50,224 nucleotides of DNA from positions 1 through 50,224 of the forward strand of contig QBVD01000022.1 in assembly GCA_003058525.1 (NCBI GenBank), read 5' to 3'. The stretch is from a gamma proteobacterium symbiont of Ctena orbiculata (GTDB taxonomy: Bacteria; Pseudomonadota; Gammaproteobacteria; Chromatiales; Chromatiaceae). Made by a program: the position numbers and the translations under genes. Numbering within the stretch: the first letter of the stretch is position 1; the number at the start of each line of letters is the position of its first letter. This document shows positions 24,278 to 33,517 of the stretch, in pieces. A model generated the notes under the pieces. That model searched no databases. It worked only from the letters and a program-made list of their open reading frames with translations, and was not told the origin of the DNA.

Positions 24278-25453
24278 GTGTCACGAAATTACATCATCTC
24301 TTCCGAATCCGTTGGTGAAGGTCATCCCGACAAACTTGCTGACAACTGCTCGGACGCCATCCTGGACGCCATCCTGGAACAGGATCCCAATGCCCGCGTC
24401 GCCTGCGAGACACTGGTCAACACCGGCATGGCAATCGTCTCCGGCGAGATTACGACCAGCGCGGTGGTCGACTACATTGATGTCGTGCGCGAAACCATTC
24501 TGGATATCGGCTATAACGATGGCCGGATGGGTTTCGACGGACACAATTGCGCGGTACTGGTCGCCCTCGACAAGCAGTCAACGGATATCGCGCAAGGCGT
24601 CGATGAAGGCGCCGGTATCGATCTGGATCAGGGTGCGGGTGACCAGGGCCTGATGTACGGCTACGCAACCAACGAGACCGATGCGTTCATGCCGATGCCC
24701 ATCCAGTACGCCCACCAGCTCACCGCCCGGCAAGGCGAATTGAGAAAACAGGGCACCCTGCCCTGGTTGCGGCCGGACTGCAAATCACAGGTCTCGGTCC
24801 GGTATGAAGGTAATACGCCGAAGGCGATCGAGGCAGTCGTGTTGTCCACCCAGCATGATGAGGAAGTCGCCCATGATGAGCTGTCAGAAGCCGTGATGGA
24901 AGAAATCATCAAGCCGACCCTGCCGGCGAATATGCTGTCCGATAAAACGGAATACTTCATCAACCCGACCGGACGTTTTGTGATTGGTGGTCCCGTGGGT
25001 GACTGTGGCTTGACGGGCCGAAAGATTATCGTCGACACCTATGGTGGCGTCGGCCGTCACGGCGGTGGTGCCTTCTCGGGCAAAGACCCGTCCAAGGTGG
25101 ATCGCTCGGCTGCCTACGCTGCACGTTATGTGGCAAAGAACGTGGTCGCAGCCGGTCTGGCAGACAAGTGCGAAGTACAGCTGGCCTATGCCATCGGCAT
25201 CGCACGCCCGGTTTCCATCCATGTGGAATCCTTCGGTACAGCCCATGTCGCCGAAGAAACCATCGAGGCCCTGATTGCGGAACACTTCGATCTGCGACCC
25301 AAGGGCATCGTGCAGATGCTGGACCTGTTACGCCCGATCTACCGGCAAACGGCCAGCAACGGGCATTTTGGCCGTAGTGAGCCGGACCTGACCTGGGAAT
25401 ATACTGACAAGGCCGATGCCCTTCGCTCGGCCGCGGGTCTTAAAATCGCCTGA
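24278..25453 (+). CDS. metK: S-adenosylmethionine synthetase
   Basis: 391 residues starting at a GTG (24278) with AAGGAG upstream. The hallmark [11 protein letters not shown] near the N-terminus, GAGDQG at about 115-120, and the [19 protein letters not shown] phosphate-loop are all present. It makes SAM from methionine and ATP. Placed directly after the two betaine methyltransferases, it meets the demand of three SAM per betaine. The 39-base gap before it is too short for a SAM riboswitch. It is probably a second, dedicated copy; the housekeeping copy would be elsewhere. Confidence 0.95.
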   Translation: MSRNYIISSESVGEGHPDKLADNCSDAILDAILEQDPNARVACETLVNTGMAIVSGEITTSAVVDYIDVVRETILDIGYNDGRMGFDGHNCAVLVALDKQSTDIAQGVDEGAGIDLDQGAGDQGLMYGYATNETDAFMPMPIQYAHQLTARQGELRKQGTLPWLRPDCKSQVSVRYEGNTPKAIEAVVLSTQHDEEVAHDELSEAVMEEIIKPTLPANMLSDKTEYFINPTGRFVIGGPVGDCGLTGRKIIVDTYGGVGRHGGGAFSGKDPSKVDRSAAYAARYVAKNVVAAGLADKCEVQLAYAIGIARPVSIHVESFGTAHVAEETIEALIAEHFDLRPKGIVQMLDLLRPIYRQTASNGHFGRSEPDLTWEYTDKADALRSAAGLKIA

Positions 25454-25455
25454 CC

Positions 25456-26478
25456 GTGTCCGCGCACCTCGAACTGATTCAGCTCAGCAAGGTCTTCGGT
25501 GCAGGCCCGAAGGCCGGCAGGAAGGCGCTGCAACAGGGGCATTCCAAATCGGAGCTACTTGCCTCCAGCGGATATGTCATCGGCGTGCGCGATGTCAGTC
25601 TGCGTATCGAACCGGGTGAACTCTTCGTCGTGATGGGGCTGTCCGGTTCAGGCAAATCCACCCTGGTACGCATGATAAACCGGCTCATCGAGCCAACGAC
25701 AGGCCGGGTGATGCTTGACGGAGTCGATGTGACCGCAATGTCCACGCGCGAGCTGGTCGCACTACGCCGGGACAAGATGAGCATGGTATTCCAGTCCTTT
25801 GCGCTACTGCCACATCTAACTGTGATCGACAATGTCGCGTTTGGTTTGCGCGTATCCGGTGTTGACAAAAAAGAGGCCCGACGCCGAGCCCTGGAAGCCT
25901 TGCAACTTGTGGGTATCCCTGAGGTGGCCGACCACCGGCCCAACCAGCTCTCCGGCGGCATGCAGCAGCGCGCCGGACTGGCGCGCGCCTGGGTGACCGA
26001 ACCGGAAATCTTGCTGATGGATGAGGCCTTCTCGGCCCTGGATCCCCTCATCCGCACCGAAATGCAGGATGCCTTGCTCGATCTGCAACGCACCGCGCAA
26101 CGCACCATCGTCTTCATCTCCCACGACCTGGCCGAGGCAGTTCGTATTGCCGATCGTATCGCCGTCATGGCCGAAGGCGAAATCTGCCAGGTCGGCACAC
26201 CGGCGGAGATCATCGACAATCCTGCCGACGAATACGTCCGCGCCTTCTTTCGCGACTTTCAACCCGGCCGCCTGTACACCGCCGGCGACATTGCCCGGCC
26301 CGTTGATACGCCTCCTGTCGGAGAGCCGGTCTCCGCCAGCAGCCTGCTGGAAGACATCCTGCCGCGCGCGGCCGCCAGCGAGGCGCCCCTACCCGTCGCC
26401 GATGACGACGGCAACATCATCGGTAGCATTGAACGCACCCGCCTGTTGCAGGCGCTGGCGAAAGGCAGGGACGCATGA
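25456..26478 (+). CDS. proV: Glycine betaine/proline ABC transporter ATPase
   Basis: 340 residues from a GTG start. Walker A GLSGSGKST, Q-loop VFQSFALLPH, signature LSGGMQQR and Walker B ILLMDEAFSALD are present, and the N-terminus (LELIQLSKVFGAGPKAGRKALQQG) is the ProV/OpuAA form. After the ATPase domain, the C-terminal ~100 residues hold only one short CBS-like segment (PVADDDGNIIGSIERTRLL) instead of the two CBS repeats of osmosensing OpuA, so ionic-strength gating may be weak. It overlaps the permease gene. Confidence 0.9.
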   Translation: MSAHLELIQLSKVFGAGPKAGRKALQQGHSKSELLASSGYVIGVRDVSLRIEPGELFVVMGLSGSGKSTLVRMINRLIEPTTGRVMLDGVDVTAMSTRELVALRRDKMSMVFQSFALLPHLTVIDNVAFGLRVSGVDKKEARRRALEALQLVGIPEVADHRPNQLSGGMQQRAGLARAWVTEPEILLMDEAFSALDPLIRTEMQDALLDLQRTAQRTIVFISHDLAEAVRIADRIAVMAEGEICQVGTPAEIIDNPADEYVRAFFRDFQPGRLYTAGDIARPVDTPPVGEPVSASSLLEDILPRAAASEAPLPVADDDGNIIGSIERTRLLQALAKGRDA

Positions 26479-27293
26479 GCTTCGACATCCCGGTCGACCG
26501 CTGGGCCACGGCACTGGTCGAGTTTCTCCTGGATCATGCGCAGGACCTATTCGACATCATCAGTGCCGGACTGGACACACTGACGTTCGGCATCGAAGAA
26601 GCACTCCTGCTGCCGCCGGCGTGGTTGTTGATCGGTCTGCTGACCGGCCTGGCCGGTTGGCGTACCCACTGGCGCTTCGCGGTTTTTACCGCCGCCGCGC
26701 TGGCATTGATCGTGGGGATGGGGCTATGGACCGAGACGGTGGCAACACTGGCACTGGTCATCGCAGCCACACTCGTCAGCCTGTTGCTGGGCATCCCGCT
26801 CGGTATCTGGGCCGCGCGTAACGATACCGTCGAACGCATTGTCCGACCGGTGCTGGATTTTATGCAGACCATGCCTGCATTCGTGTATCTGATTCCCGCG
26901 GCCATGTTTTTCGGGCTGGGCCGGGTCCCGGGGGTCGTCGCCACCATCATCTTTGCCATGCCGCCCGCCGTACGCCTGACCAACCTGGGCATACGCCAGG
27001 TACCGAAAGAACTGGTTGAGACCGGTCTTGCCTTTGGTTGTACTGCTGGCCAACTGCTCCTGAAAGTGCAGTTGCCGACGGCCCGGCCCTCGATCATGGC
27101 GGGTGTCAACCAGACTATCATGCTGGCCCTGTCCATGGTGGTGATCGCCTCCATGATCGGCGCGGGCGGACTGGGTGATACCGTGCTGCGCGGTATTCAG
27201 CGACTGGATGTCGGCTTGGGCTTCGAGGGTGGCCTGGGCGTGGTGATTCTCGCCATCATTCTTGACCGCATTACACAGAGCTTCGGGAAATAA
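26475..27293 (+). CDS. proW: Glycine betaine/proline ABC transporter permease
   Basis: 272 residues with six or seven membrane helices. The segment IWAARNDTVERIVRPVLDFMQTMPAFVYLIP (written here only as the family landmark ARNDTVERIV, residues about 115-125) and the EAA-type loop with ELVETGLAFGCTAGQLLLKVQLP match ProW/OpuAB. It forms the channel for osmolyte import with the ProV-type ATPase. It overlaps proV by four bases and ends 24 bases before the binding-protein gene. Confidence 0.9.
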   Translation: MSFDIPVDRWATALVEFLLDHAQDLFDIISAGLDTLTFGIEEALLLPPAWLLIGLLTGLAGWRTHWRFAVFTAAALALIVGMGLWTETVATLALVIAATLVSLLLGIPLGIWAARNDTVERIVRPVLDFMQTMPAFVYLIPAAMFFGLGRVPGVVATIIFAMPPAVRLTNLGIRQVPKELVETGLAFGCTAGQLLLKVQLPTARPSIMAGVNQTIMLALSMVVIASMIGAGGLGDTVLRGIQRLDVGLGFEGGLGVVILAIILDRITQSFGK

Positions 27294-27317
27294 CCACCGG
27301 ATACCCCGGAGACCACA

Positions 27318-28187
27318 ATGAAAAACTGGCTGCGATTATGGTTTGTCGTCTTTTTTATCAGTACTGCTCATGCGGCTGACAAGCCACCGCTGCGCATTGG
27401 CTGGACTGCCTGGTCGGATGCCGAAGCCGTAACCAAACTGGCTGCAAAAATTCTTGAGACTCGACTCAATCAACCTGTCGAATTGGTGTTGCTGGATGTC
27501 GGCATCCAGTACCAGGGACTCGCCAATGGCGACATCGATGCCATGCTCATGGCCTGGTTGCCACTCACACATAAACCGTACATGGATAAAGTTGGTGACC
27601 AGGTAGTAAACCTTGGCCCACTGTACACCCGTGCCCGGCTGGGCTGGGTTGTTCCAGAGTATATACCCAAAGACCAGTTGAACAGCATCGAGGACCTCAA
27701 GGACCGCAAGGTGATGCGCAAACTGGGCAACCAGATCCACGGCATCGATCCGGGAGCAGGTCTGATGCAGGCTTCAGAAAAAGCTATTGAAGATTACGGA
27801 CTGGATCGTTACCGCCTGATCTCGTCATCGGGCGCCGGCATGACTGCCGCCCTGACGCGGGCGATCAAAAGGAATAACTGGATCGTTGTGACAGGCTGGA
27901 GCCCACACTGGATGTTCGCGCGCTGGAACCTGCGCTATCTCGAAGACCCGCGAGGCTCACTGGGCGGCCGGGAACGCATCCACGCCCTGGTGCGCAAGGG
28001 TTTCTACCAGGATTTTCCGGTGGAAGTGACAGAATTCCTCAGTCGCCTGTATATCCCTTTGCAGGAACTGGAAGCCATCATGGCTCAGGCCAATGACAGT
28101 TCTTATGAAAAGGCTGTGGATGATTACATTAAACAACACCCCAACACAGTGAACTATTGGGTAATGGGTAAAATCGATCCAAATTGA
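27318..28187 (+). CDS. proX: Glycine betaine-binding periplasmic protein (OpuAC/ProX type)
   Basis: 289 residues. A signal peptide (MKNWLRLWFVVFFISTAHAA) is followed by LRIGWTAWSDAEAVTKLAAK and NGDIDAMLMAWLPLTHKPY, then GWSPHWMFARWNLRYLEDP. The tryptophan-rich segments fit the aromatic cage that binds the quaternary ammonium group in OpuAC-type proteins. It delivers betaine, possibly choline or proline betaine, to the ABC importer. RBS GGAG precedes the ATG. Confidence 0.9.
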   Translation: MKNWLRLWFVVFFISTAHAADKPPLRIGWTAWSDAEAVTKLAAKILETRLNQPVELVLLDVGIQYQGLANGDIDAMLMAWLPLTHKPYMDKVGDQVVNLGPLYTRARLGWVVPEYIPKDQLNSIEDLKDRKVMRKLGNQIHGIDPGAGLMQASEKAIEDYGLDRYRLISSSGAGMTAALTRAIKRNNWIVVTGWSPHWMFARWNLRYLEDPRGSLGGRERIHALVRKGFYQDFPVEVTEFLSRLYIPLQELEAIMAQANDSSYEKAVDDYIKQHPNTVNYWVMGKIDPN

Positions 28188-28268
28188 TATAGAACAACTC
28201 AAAGCTTCAGCCAATTCTTTCATGATTGTGCATTTGAGTAGCGCCTCGGACAAAGACTGAACTGAAAA

Positions 28269-28880
28269 ATGGACGAAGTCGTAAAATCCTCGTTAATACT
28301 TTTCGTGTTGATCAACCCCTTTATTCTCAGCGTCTATCTGATTGAATTAATCAAAGGGCTGGATTTTAAAGTGCTTTCCGGACAACTCATTCGTGCCGGC
28401 CTGATCAGCTATATCGTATTTCTTTTATTTGCCTGGGCCGGCGAGGCTATGTTCGAGAATGTTTTCCAGATTCGCTTTATTTCCTTCATGATCTTCGGTG
28501 GTGTCACATTCCTGATCGTCGGCATACGGCTAATCCTTGGCATAGGCCCGCCTGTGGAGACGCTACGCCCTCAGTCCGGCGAATTGTCTGGCGCCATAGC
28601 CATGCCGTTCATTGTCGGGCCAGGCACCATCAGTGCCAGCGTACTGGCAGGCAGCCGGTTGTCATATCCCGATGCGGCGCTTGCGATAGGCCTTGCGCTG
28701 GCAGTAGCCATCGCCGCTATCGTTCTTCTTAAAAAGATTCATGATGTGGTGCGCGAACGTGACGAACGATATGTTGCGCGTTATATGGACATTGCTGGCC
28801 GAGTTACGGCTTTGTTTACCGGATCATTTGCCATCGAGTTGATCCTCAAAGGTATTGAGCGATGGATGGCGATACAGTAA
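28269..28880 (+). CDS. MarC-family (UPF0056) membrane protein
   Basis: 203 residues, six membrane helices, with the MarC landmarks LFVLINPFILSVYLI near the N-terminus and GAIAMPFIVGPGTISASVL in the middle, where the family has a conserved PLxxGPGxI segment. The function of MarC proteins is unsettled. It is the last gene before arm1 of junction E, 81 bases after proX, with lower GC than the operon genes, and may be either an operon member or older island cargo. Confidence 0.8.
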   Translation: MDEVVKSSLILFVLINPFILSVYLIELIKGLDFKVLSGQLIRAGLISYIVFLLFAWAGEAMFENVFQIRFISFMIFGGVTFLIVGIRLILGIGPPVETLRPQSGELSGAIAMPFIVGPGTISASVLAGSRLSYPDAALAIGLALAVAIAAIVLLKKIHDVVRERDERYVARYMDIAGRVTALFTGSFAIELILKGIERWMAIQ

Positions 28881-28990
28881 TTGAAGAGTACAACAACAAA
28901 TTATCACAGTAGTACAAAAACGTCTTCGTCACTATGAAGAACTCTTCGGTGTCACGTTCGGCTACTCGTTGCATGAATGCAGATCGTGAC

Positions 28991-29330
28991 CTAAATCACG
29001 CCACGCTCGTTAAGAAGGTGATATCTGAGTGCCGACCGCTGATACCATGATTTCGCCAACCTGCCACTCATGGCATCACTGCTTTCTGCGTTACAGCGCG
29101 CTGAAAATACCATGAAATATACCATTGATGATGCAGATTATATTATCAATTGGGTTATTTTTATCATTATTAATCAATTGGTTATGAATTTCCGTCACTC
29201 CCACTCGATTGTAAATAAGCCATTTTTATCTTTTAAATTCAATGGCTTATTTTACTGCTAAACTGTAATACCATGAAAAATACCATGCTCAAAAAATTAC
29301 TGCTAAATGGTCGAAAAAATTTTTGATTCG
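28991..29330. repeat. Attachment-site junction E (arm1 - core - arm2)
   Basis: The outer edge (AATCACGCCAC, then ATCTGAGTGCCG) is shared with the scar at 1757-1798. Arm1: GATACCATG (29041-29049) and CATGGCATC (29069-29077), then AATACCATGAAATATACCAT. Core: GTCACTCCCACTCGATTG at 29194-29211. Arm2: perfect inverted repeat AATAAGCCATT (29214-29224) and AATGGCTTATT (29241-29251), then TACCATGAAAAATACCATG and CTCAAAAAATT. The rest of 28881-29443 holds no gene. Confidence 0.82.
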
Positions 29331-29370
29331 CACCGCCACACAGCCTCTCTGATTTCAACCCGGCTCACAT

Positions 29371-29410
29371 AAATACAAAGTTTGACAATCTTTGTATTTC
29401 GACCTAGCAT
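29371..29410 (+). promoter_or_regulatory. parDE promoter and operator
   Basis: -35 TTGACA (29382-29387) and -10 TAGCAT (29405-29410) are 17 bases apart. The -35 sits inside a perfect inverted repeat, AAATACAAAG (29371-29380) and CTTTGTATTT (29390-29399), which is a good candidate for the autorepression site of the ParD-type antitoxin. Confidence 0.65.
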
Positions 29411-29443
29411 TCTATATGAAAGCACCTACCCTCGGAGGCCATT

Positions 29444-29701
29444 ATGCATATTTCACTAACTCCTGAACTGGAATCTCGCGTTAAAGCCAAAGTGGAAACC
29501 GGTTTTTACAACAATGCGAGTGAAGTCATCCGTGAGGCGCTCCGTTTTATGGAAACCCATGAAGACTGGATTCATGAAATCAAACTGGCTCGGCTACGTG
29601 AGCAACTGAAAGTCGGAGTGGACCAACTAGACCGTGGAGAAGGTATCGCAATCGAATCAAGATCGGCGCTCGACACCTTGTTTGACGATATCAAGAGCTG
29701 A
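29444..29701 (+). CDS. parD: ParD-type antitoxin
   Basis: 85 residues. The N-terminal ribbon-helix-helix (MHISLTPELESRVKAKVETG, then NNASEVIREALRFM) is the ParD/CopG DNA-binding part; the C-terminal half is the disordered toxin-binding tail. It should neutralise the toxin encoded six bases downstream and repress the promoter at 29371-29410. RBS GGAGG precedes the ATG. With parE it is the sole cargo of the smallest island unit. Confidence 0.92.
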   Translation: MHISLTPELESRVKAKVETGFYNNASEVIREALRFMETHEDWIHEIKLARLREQLKVGVDQLDRGEGIAIESRSALDTLFDDIKS

Positions 29702-29706
29702 CCTTC

Positions 29707-30006
29707 ATGGCTTCCCGGCTGCTCGTCATTGCGCCTGCCGCTAAAAATGACCTCAAAGAAATTTACCAATACGGCCTGCGACAGTGGGGACAGTCACAAT
29801 CCGAAAGCTACCTGTCCACCATTAAGAAGCAATTCTGGTTGCTGACTCGGCAACCACTTATGGGCACCGAGCGCCCCGAACTCCTGCCAGATACCAGAAG
29901 CCTCCCTACACAAAGCCATACCCTGTTTTACCGTGTAACCGCCAACAGGGTTGAAATCATCCGGGTACTACATGGCCGTCAGGATCCACAACGCCATCTG
30001 AAATAG
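29707..30006 (+). CDS. parE: ParE-type toxin
   Basis: 99 residues with the RelE/ParE plan: ARLLVIAPAAKNDLKEIYQY-like N-terminal helix pair (here LVIAPAAKNDLKEIYQYGLR), PLMGTERPELLPDTRSLP, and the terminal strands HTLFYRVTANRVEIIRVLHGRQDP. ParE toxins poison DNA gyrase; other members of the fold cut mRNA. Directly downstream of parD. Frame complete with a stop about 90 bases before arm1 of junction F. Confidence 0.92.
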   Translation: MASRLLVIAPAAKNDLKEIYQYGLRQWGQSQSESYLSTIKKQFWLLTRQPLMGTERPELLPDTRSLPTQSHTLFYRVTANRVEIIRVLHGRQDPQRHLK

Positions 30007-30097
30007 CCGGGCATAATCCATATTGCCTTGGTACACATGGGCAGCAGGTATTGCAGGTTTCCGGATTGCTCCAGAACGCGAGTTATTCAAGCTCCCT

Positions 30098-30266
30098 GAT
30101 ACCATGCCAGCATCAATTTACCTTTCATGGTATCGATGTCTGCTGCCTTGCTATACGCAATAAATACCATGAAAAATACCATTGATGATGTAGATTACAT
30201 TGTCAATCAGATTGTTTTTATTCTTATATTTCAATATGTTATAAATTCAAGTCACTCCCACTCGAT
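30098..30266. repeat. Attachment-site junction F: arm1 joined to the 3' end of guaA
   Basis: Arm1: GATACCATG (30098-30106) and CATGGTATC (30126-30134), then AAATACCATGAAAAATACC and ATTGATGATGTAGATTACAT. Core: GTCACTCCCACTCGAT at 30251-30266, whose complement encodes the last four residues of GuaA (Ile-Glu-Trp-Glu) and the stop codon. This is the guaA-proximal end of the island chain; each insertion regenerates an intact guaA end. Confidence 0.85.
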
Positions 30267-31829
30267 GGTGGCAGGCGGTTTGCTGGAGATGTCGTAGGCC
30301 ACCCGGGAAATGCCCTGGACCTCATTGATGATTCTGCGTGCCACCTCTTCGAGAAACTCGAATGGCAGATGAGCGAACTTGGCGGTCATGAAATCCACCG
30401 TCTTCACCGCCCTGAGAGTGACGACATACTCATAAGCCCTGGCGTCCCCCACCACACCGACAGACTTGACCGGCAGAAAAACGGCAAAGGCCTGGCTGAC
30501 TTCGTCGTAGAGATTGTGCTTGTAGAGTTCTTCGATGTAGATGTGATCGGCCTGCCGCAGCAGATCGGCATACGCCTTTTTCACCTCGCCGAGAATGCGC
30601 ACCCCAAGACCCGGTCCGGGAAAGGGGTGGCGGTAGATCATTTCGTAGGGCAGACCCAGTTCGACACCGATCTTGCGGACCTCGTCCTTGAACAGCTCGC
30701 GCAGGGGCTCGACCAGCTCCAGCTTCATATAGTCGGGCAGCCCCCCCACATTGTGATGGGACTTGATGACATGGGCCTTGCCAGACTTGGCGCCCGCCGA
30801 TTCGATCACATCGGGATAGATGGTGCCCTGGGCGAGAAAGGAGACATCTTCCAGCTTGCCGGCCTCCTCCTCGAAGATATCAATGAAGAGGTTGCCGATA
30901 ATCTTGCGCTTCTGCTCAGGTTCGGCAATCCCGCTCAACGCCTTGAGAAAGCGATCCTCCGCATTCACCCGAACCACCTTGACACCCATATGTTCGGCGA
31001 AGGTGGCCATCACCTGGTCGCCTTCATTGAGGCGTAACAGGCCGTTATCGACAAACACGCAGGTCAGCTGATCGCCGATGGCACGATGCAGCATCGCCGC
31101 CACGACGGAGGAGTCGACACCACCGGAGAGACCCAGCACGACCTGCTTTTCACCAACCTGTTCACGCACATGGTGGAGGGTGTCTTCTATGATCTTGCCC
31201 GGCGTCCACAACACCTCACAACCGCAGATTTCGAACAGAAAACGCTCGATGATGCGTTGGCCCTGGCGGGTATGGGTCACTTCGGGATGGAACTGCAGAC
31301 CATAGTAGTCACGGGATTCATCGGCGATACCGGCGATGGGTGCATTCTCCGTCTCGCAGATCACCTTGAATCCCTCGGGAAGGGACTCCACGCGATCGCC
31401 ATGACTCATCCAGACATCCAGCAAGCCATATCCCTCCTTGCTGGTATGGTCCTCGATATCCTTGAGCAGCCGGGAGTGGCCCCTGGCGCGCACCTGAGCG
31501 TAACCATACTCATGCCTGTCTGACGAGGCCACCTCGCCACCAAGCTGAGCCGCCATGGTCTGCATGCCATAGCAGATTCCCAACACCGGCACGCCAAGCT
31601 CGAATACCTCGTTTGGCGCCGCCGGGGCCTCATTGGAGGTTACCGTCTCCGGCCCCCCGGAGAGGATGACACCGGCCGGTTTCACGCCGCTTAATCCCTG
31701 ATCGGGATTGTCGTAGGGATAGATCTCGCAATAGACACCCGCCTCGCGCACGCGGCGGGCGATCAACTGAGTATATTGGGAGCCGAAATCGAGGATCAGG
31801 ATCCGATGGGCATGGATATCAGTCGTCAT
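30252..31829 (-). CDS. guaA: GMP synthase (glutamine-hydrolysing)
   Basis: 525 residues from the ATG at 31829 ([20 protein letters not shown]); the open frame extends upstream only into guaB. Class I glutaminase triad: Cys in GICYGMQTM, His-Glu in [11 protein letters not shown] pyrophosphatase loop [16 protein letters not shown], and the C-terminal dimerisation domain ending in TIEWE. It converts XMP to GMP. One base separates it from guaB. Its 3' end is the island attachment site, and the protein remains full length. Confidence 0.97.
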   Translation of the reverse strand: MTTDIHAHRILILDFGSQYTQLIARRVREAGVYCEIYPYDNPDQGLSGVKPAGVILSGGPETVTSNEAPAAPNEVFELGVPVLGICYGMQTMAAQLGGEVASSDRHEYGYAQVRARGHSRLLKDIEDHTSKEGYGLLDVWMSHGDRVESLPEGFKVICETENAPIAGIADESRDYYGLQFHPEVTHTRQGQRIIERFLFEICGCEVLWTPGKIIEDTLHHVREQVGEKQVVLGLSGGVDSSVVAAMLHRAIGDQLTCVFVDNGLLRLNEGDQVMATFAEHMGVKVVRVNAEDRFLKALSGIAEPEQKRKIIGNLFIDIFEEEAGKLEDVSFLAQGTIYPDVIESAGAKSGKAHVIKSHHNVGGLPDYMKLELVEPLRELFKDEVRKIGVELGLPYEMIYRHPFPGPGLGVRILGEVKKAYADLLRQADHIYIEELYKHNLYDEVSQAFAVFLPVKSVGVVGDARAYEYVVTLRAVKTVDFMTAKFAHLPFEFLEEVARRIINEVQGISRVAYDISSKPPATIEWE

Positions 31830-31830
31830 G

Positions 31831-33294
31831 TCAATCGCGCCGATAGTTGGGGGCTTCTTTGGTGATGGCGACGTCATGGACGTGGGACTCGGTAACCCCC
31901 GCATTGGTGACCCGCACGAACACCGGCTTGGTGCGCATCTCATCGATGTTGGCACAACCGGTATAACCCATGCTGGAGCGGATCCCGCCGATCACCTGGT
32001 AGATGACACCGACCACAGGCCCCTTGTAGGGAACCCGGCCTTCAATACCCTCCGGCACCAGTTTCTCCTTTTCATTGGTCTCCTGGAAATATCGGTCGCT
32101 TGAGCCATCCTTGCCGGACATGGCGCCCAGTGAACCCATACCCCGATAGGATTTGTAGGAGCGGCCCTGGTAGATCTCCACCTCGCCGGGAGCCTCGTCG
32201 GTACCGGCAAACATGCCTCCGATCATGACCGAATAGGCGCCTGCAGCCAGGACCTTGGCGATATCCCCTGAGTAGCGCAGGCCGCCATCGGCAATCAGCG
32301 GCACGCCGGTACCTTCAAGGGCCTTGGCAACGTTCGTTACCGCAGTCACCTGGGGCACACCCACGCCGGCAACAATGCGTGTGGTACAGATGGAACCGGG
32401 ACCTATTCCCACCTTGACCGCATCCGCGCCCGCTTTGATCAGATCTTTGGCCGCTTCCCCGGTGGCGATATTACCACCGATCACCTGCACATCGGGATAC
32501 TCCTTCTTAACCCAGGCAACCCGGTCAAGCACGCCCTGGGAGTGGCCGTGGGCGGTATCCACCACCACCACATCGACACCGGCCTTGACCAGCGCATCCA
32601 CCCGCTCCTCGGTACCCGCGCCGACACCCACCGCGGCACCCACTCTGAGACGTTCATGTTCATCGCGACAGGCGCCAGGATAGTCTTTGGCCTTCTGAAT
32701 ATCCTTTGCCGTAATCATGCCGCGCAGTGAGAAATCGTCATCCACCACAAGCACCTTCTCGATACGGTGTTTATGCAGTAGTTGCAGCACCTCGTCGCGG
32801 CTCGCACCTTCCTTGACTGTAACCAAATTCTCCTTTTTAGTCATAATGTTACGTACAGGATCATCCATCTTTCGCTCGAATCGCAGATCCCGGCCAGTGA
32901 CAATGCCGACCAACTCTTTACCGTCCACAACCGGTACCCCGGAGATATTTCTCGCCCGGGTCAGCTCGACAACCTCGCCGATACTGACATAGGGCCCGAC
33001 CGTTATGGGTTCACGAATGACGCCGCTCTCATATTTCTTGACCTTGGCGACCTCGGCGGCCTGCTGCTGCGGGGTCATATTCTTGTGCACGATGCCTATA
33101 CCCCCTTCCAAGGCCAGTGCAATGGCGAAACGGGCCTCGGTCACGGTGTCCATGGCAGCGGAAACCAGGGGGATACTGAGCTCAATCCCACGAGTCAGCT
33201 TGGTCCGTAGATCTACATCTTTAGGGAGCACCTGAGAGTGGGCCGGTACCAGAAGTACGTCGTCGAATGTGAGGGCTTCCTCGATTACACGCAT
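31831..33294 (-). CDS. guaB: Inosine-5'-monophosphate dehydrogenase
   Basis: 487 residues, usual length. N-terminal catalytic start ([16 protein letters not shown]), two CBS modules at about 95-200, active-site Cys in [15 protein letters not shown], and the flap region with [17 protein letters not shown]. It oxidises IMP to XMP, the committed step to GMP. First gene of guaBA. Confidence 0.97.
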   Translation of the reverse strand: MRVIEEALTFDDVLLVPAHSQVLPKDVDLRTKLTRGIELSIPLVSAAMDTVTEARFAIALALEGGIGIVHKNMTPQQQAAEVAKVKKYESGVIREPITVGPYVSIGEVVELTRARNISGVPVVDGKELVGIVTGRDLRFERKMDDPVRNIMTKKENLVTVKEGASRDEVLQLLHKHRIEKVLVVDDDFSLRGMITAKDIQKAKDYPGACRDEHERLRVGAAVGVGAGTEERVDALVKAGVDVVVVDTAHGHSQGVLDRVAWVKKEYPDVQVIGGNIATGEAAKDLIKAGADAVKVGIGPGSICTTRIVAGVGVPQVTAVTNVAKALEGTGVPLIADGGLRYSGDIAKVLAAGAYSVMIGGMFAGTDEAPGEVEIYQGRSYKSYRGMGSLGAMSGKDGSSDRYFQETNEKEKLVPEGIEGRVPYKGPVVGVIYQVIGGIRSSMGYTGCANIDEMRTKPVFVRVTNAGVTESHVHDVAITKEAPNYRRD

Positions 33295-33332
33295 AGCATT
33301 TATTCCGGCAGGTGGGGTGAAATAAACCGGGC

Positions 33333-33361
33333 ATTATAGGAGGTGCCGGTTGGCCGGTAAA
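33333..33361 (-). promoter_or_regulatory. Probable guaBA promoter
   Basis: On the minus strand a consensus TATAAT (complement of 33333-33338) has TTTACC (complement of 33356-33361) 17 bases upstream, about 40 bases before the guaB start. The surroundings are AT-rich. No operator assigned. Confidence 0.5.
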
Positions 33362-33517
33362 CCGTTAACCATAAATATCCTATAAATCAAAAATATAGAG
33401 TCTCGACAAAACGCTATCGCGAGCCTGGCGATCTACCCCTCACTACACATTGCCTGGCTGACTCCGTCCGGCGCAAGGTTAGGCAGGAACCGATAAAGGT
33501 AATGAGGCCGCTGCAAC

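Noticed and set aside
475..30200. Repeated TACCATG-rich segments as a CRISPR or integron attC array
   Set aside because: Repeats are kilobases apart, flank large cargo, contain the guaA end and lack spacer structure or attC-type inverted ends; attachment-site arms explain them better.
403..30266. tRNA or tmRNA gene as the island target
   Set aside because: No tRNA-like cloverleaf sequence was seen at the cores; the core is exactly the coding end of guaA.
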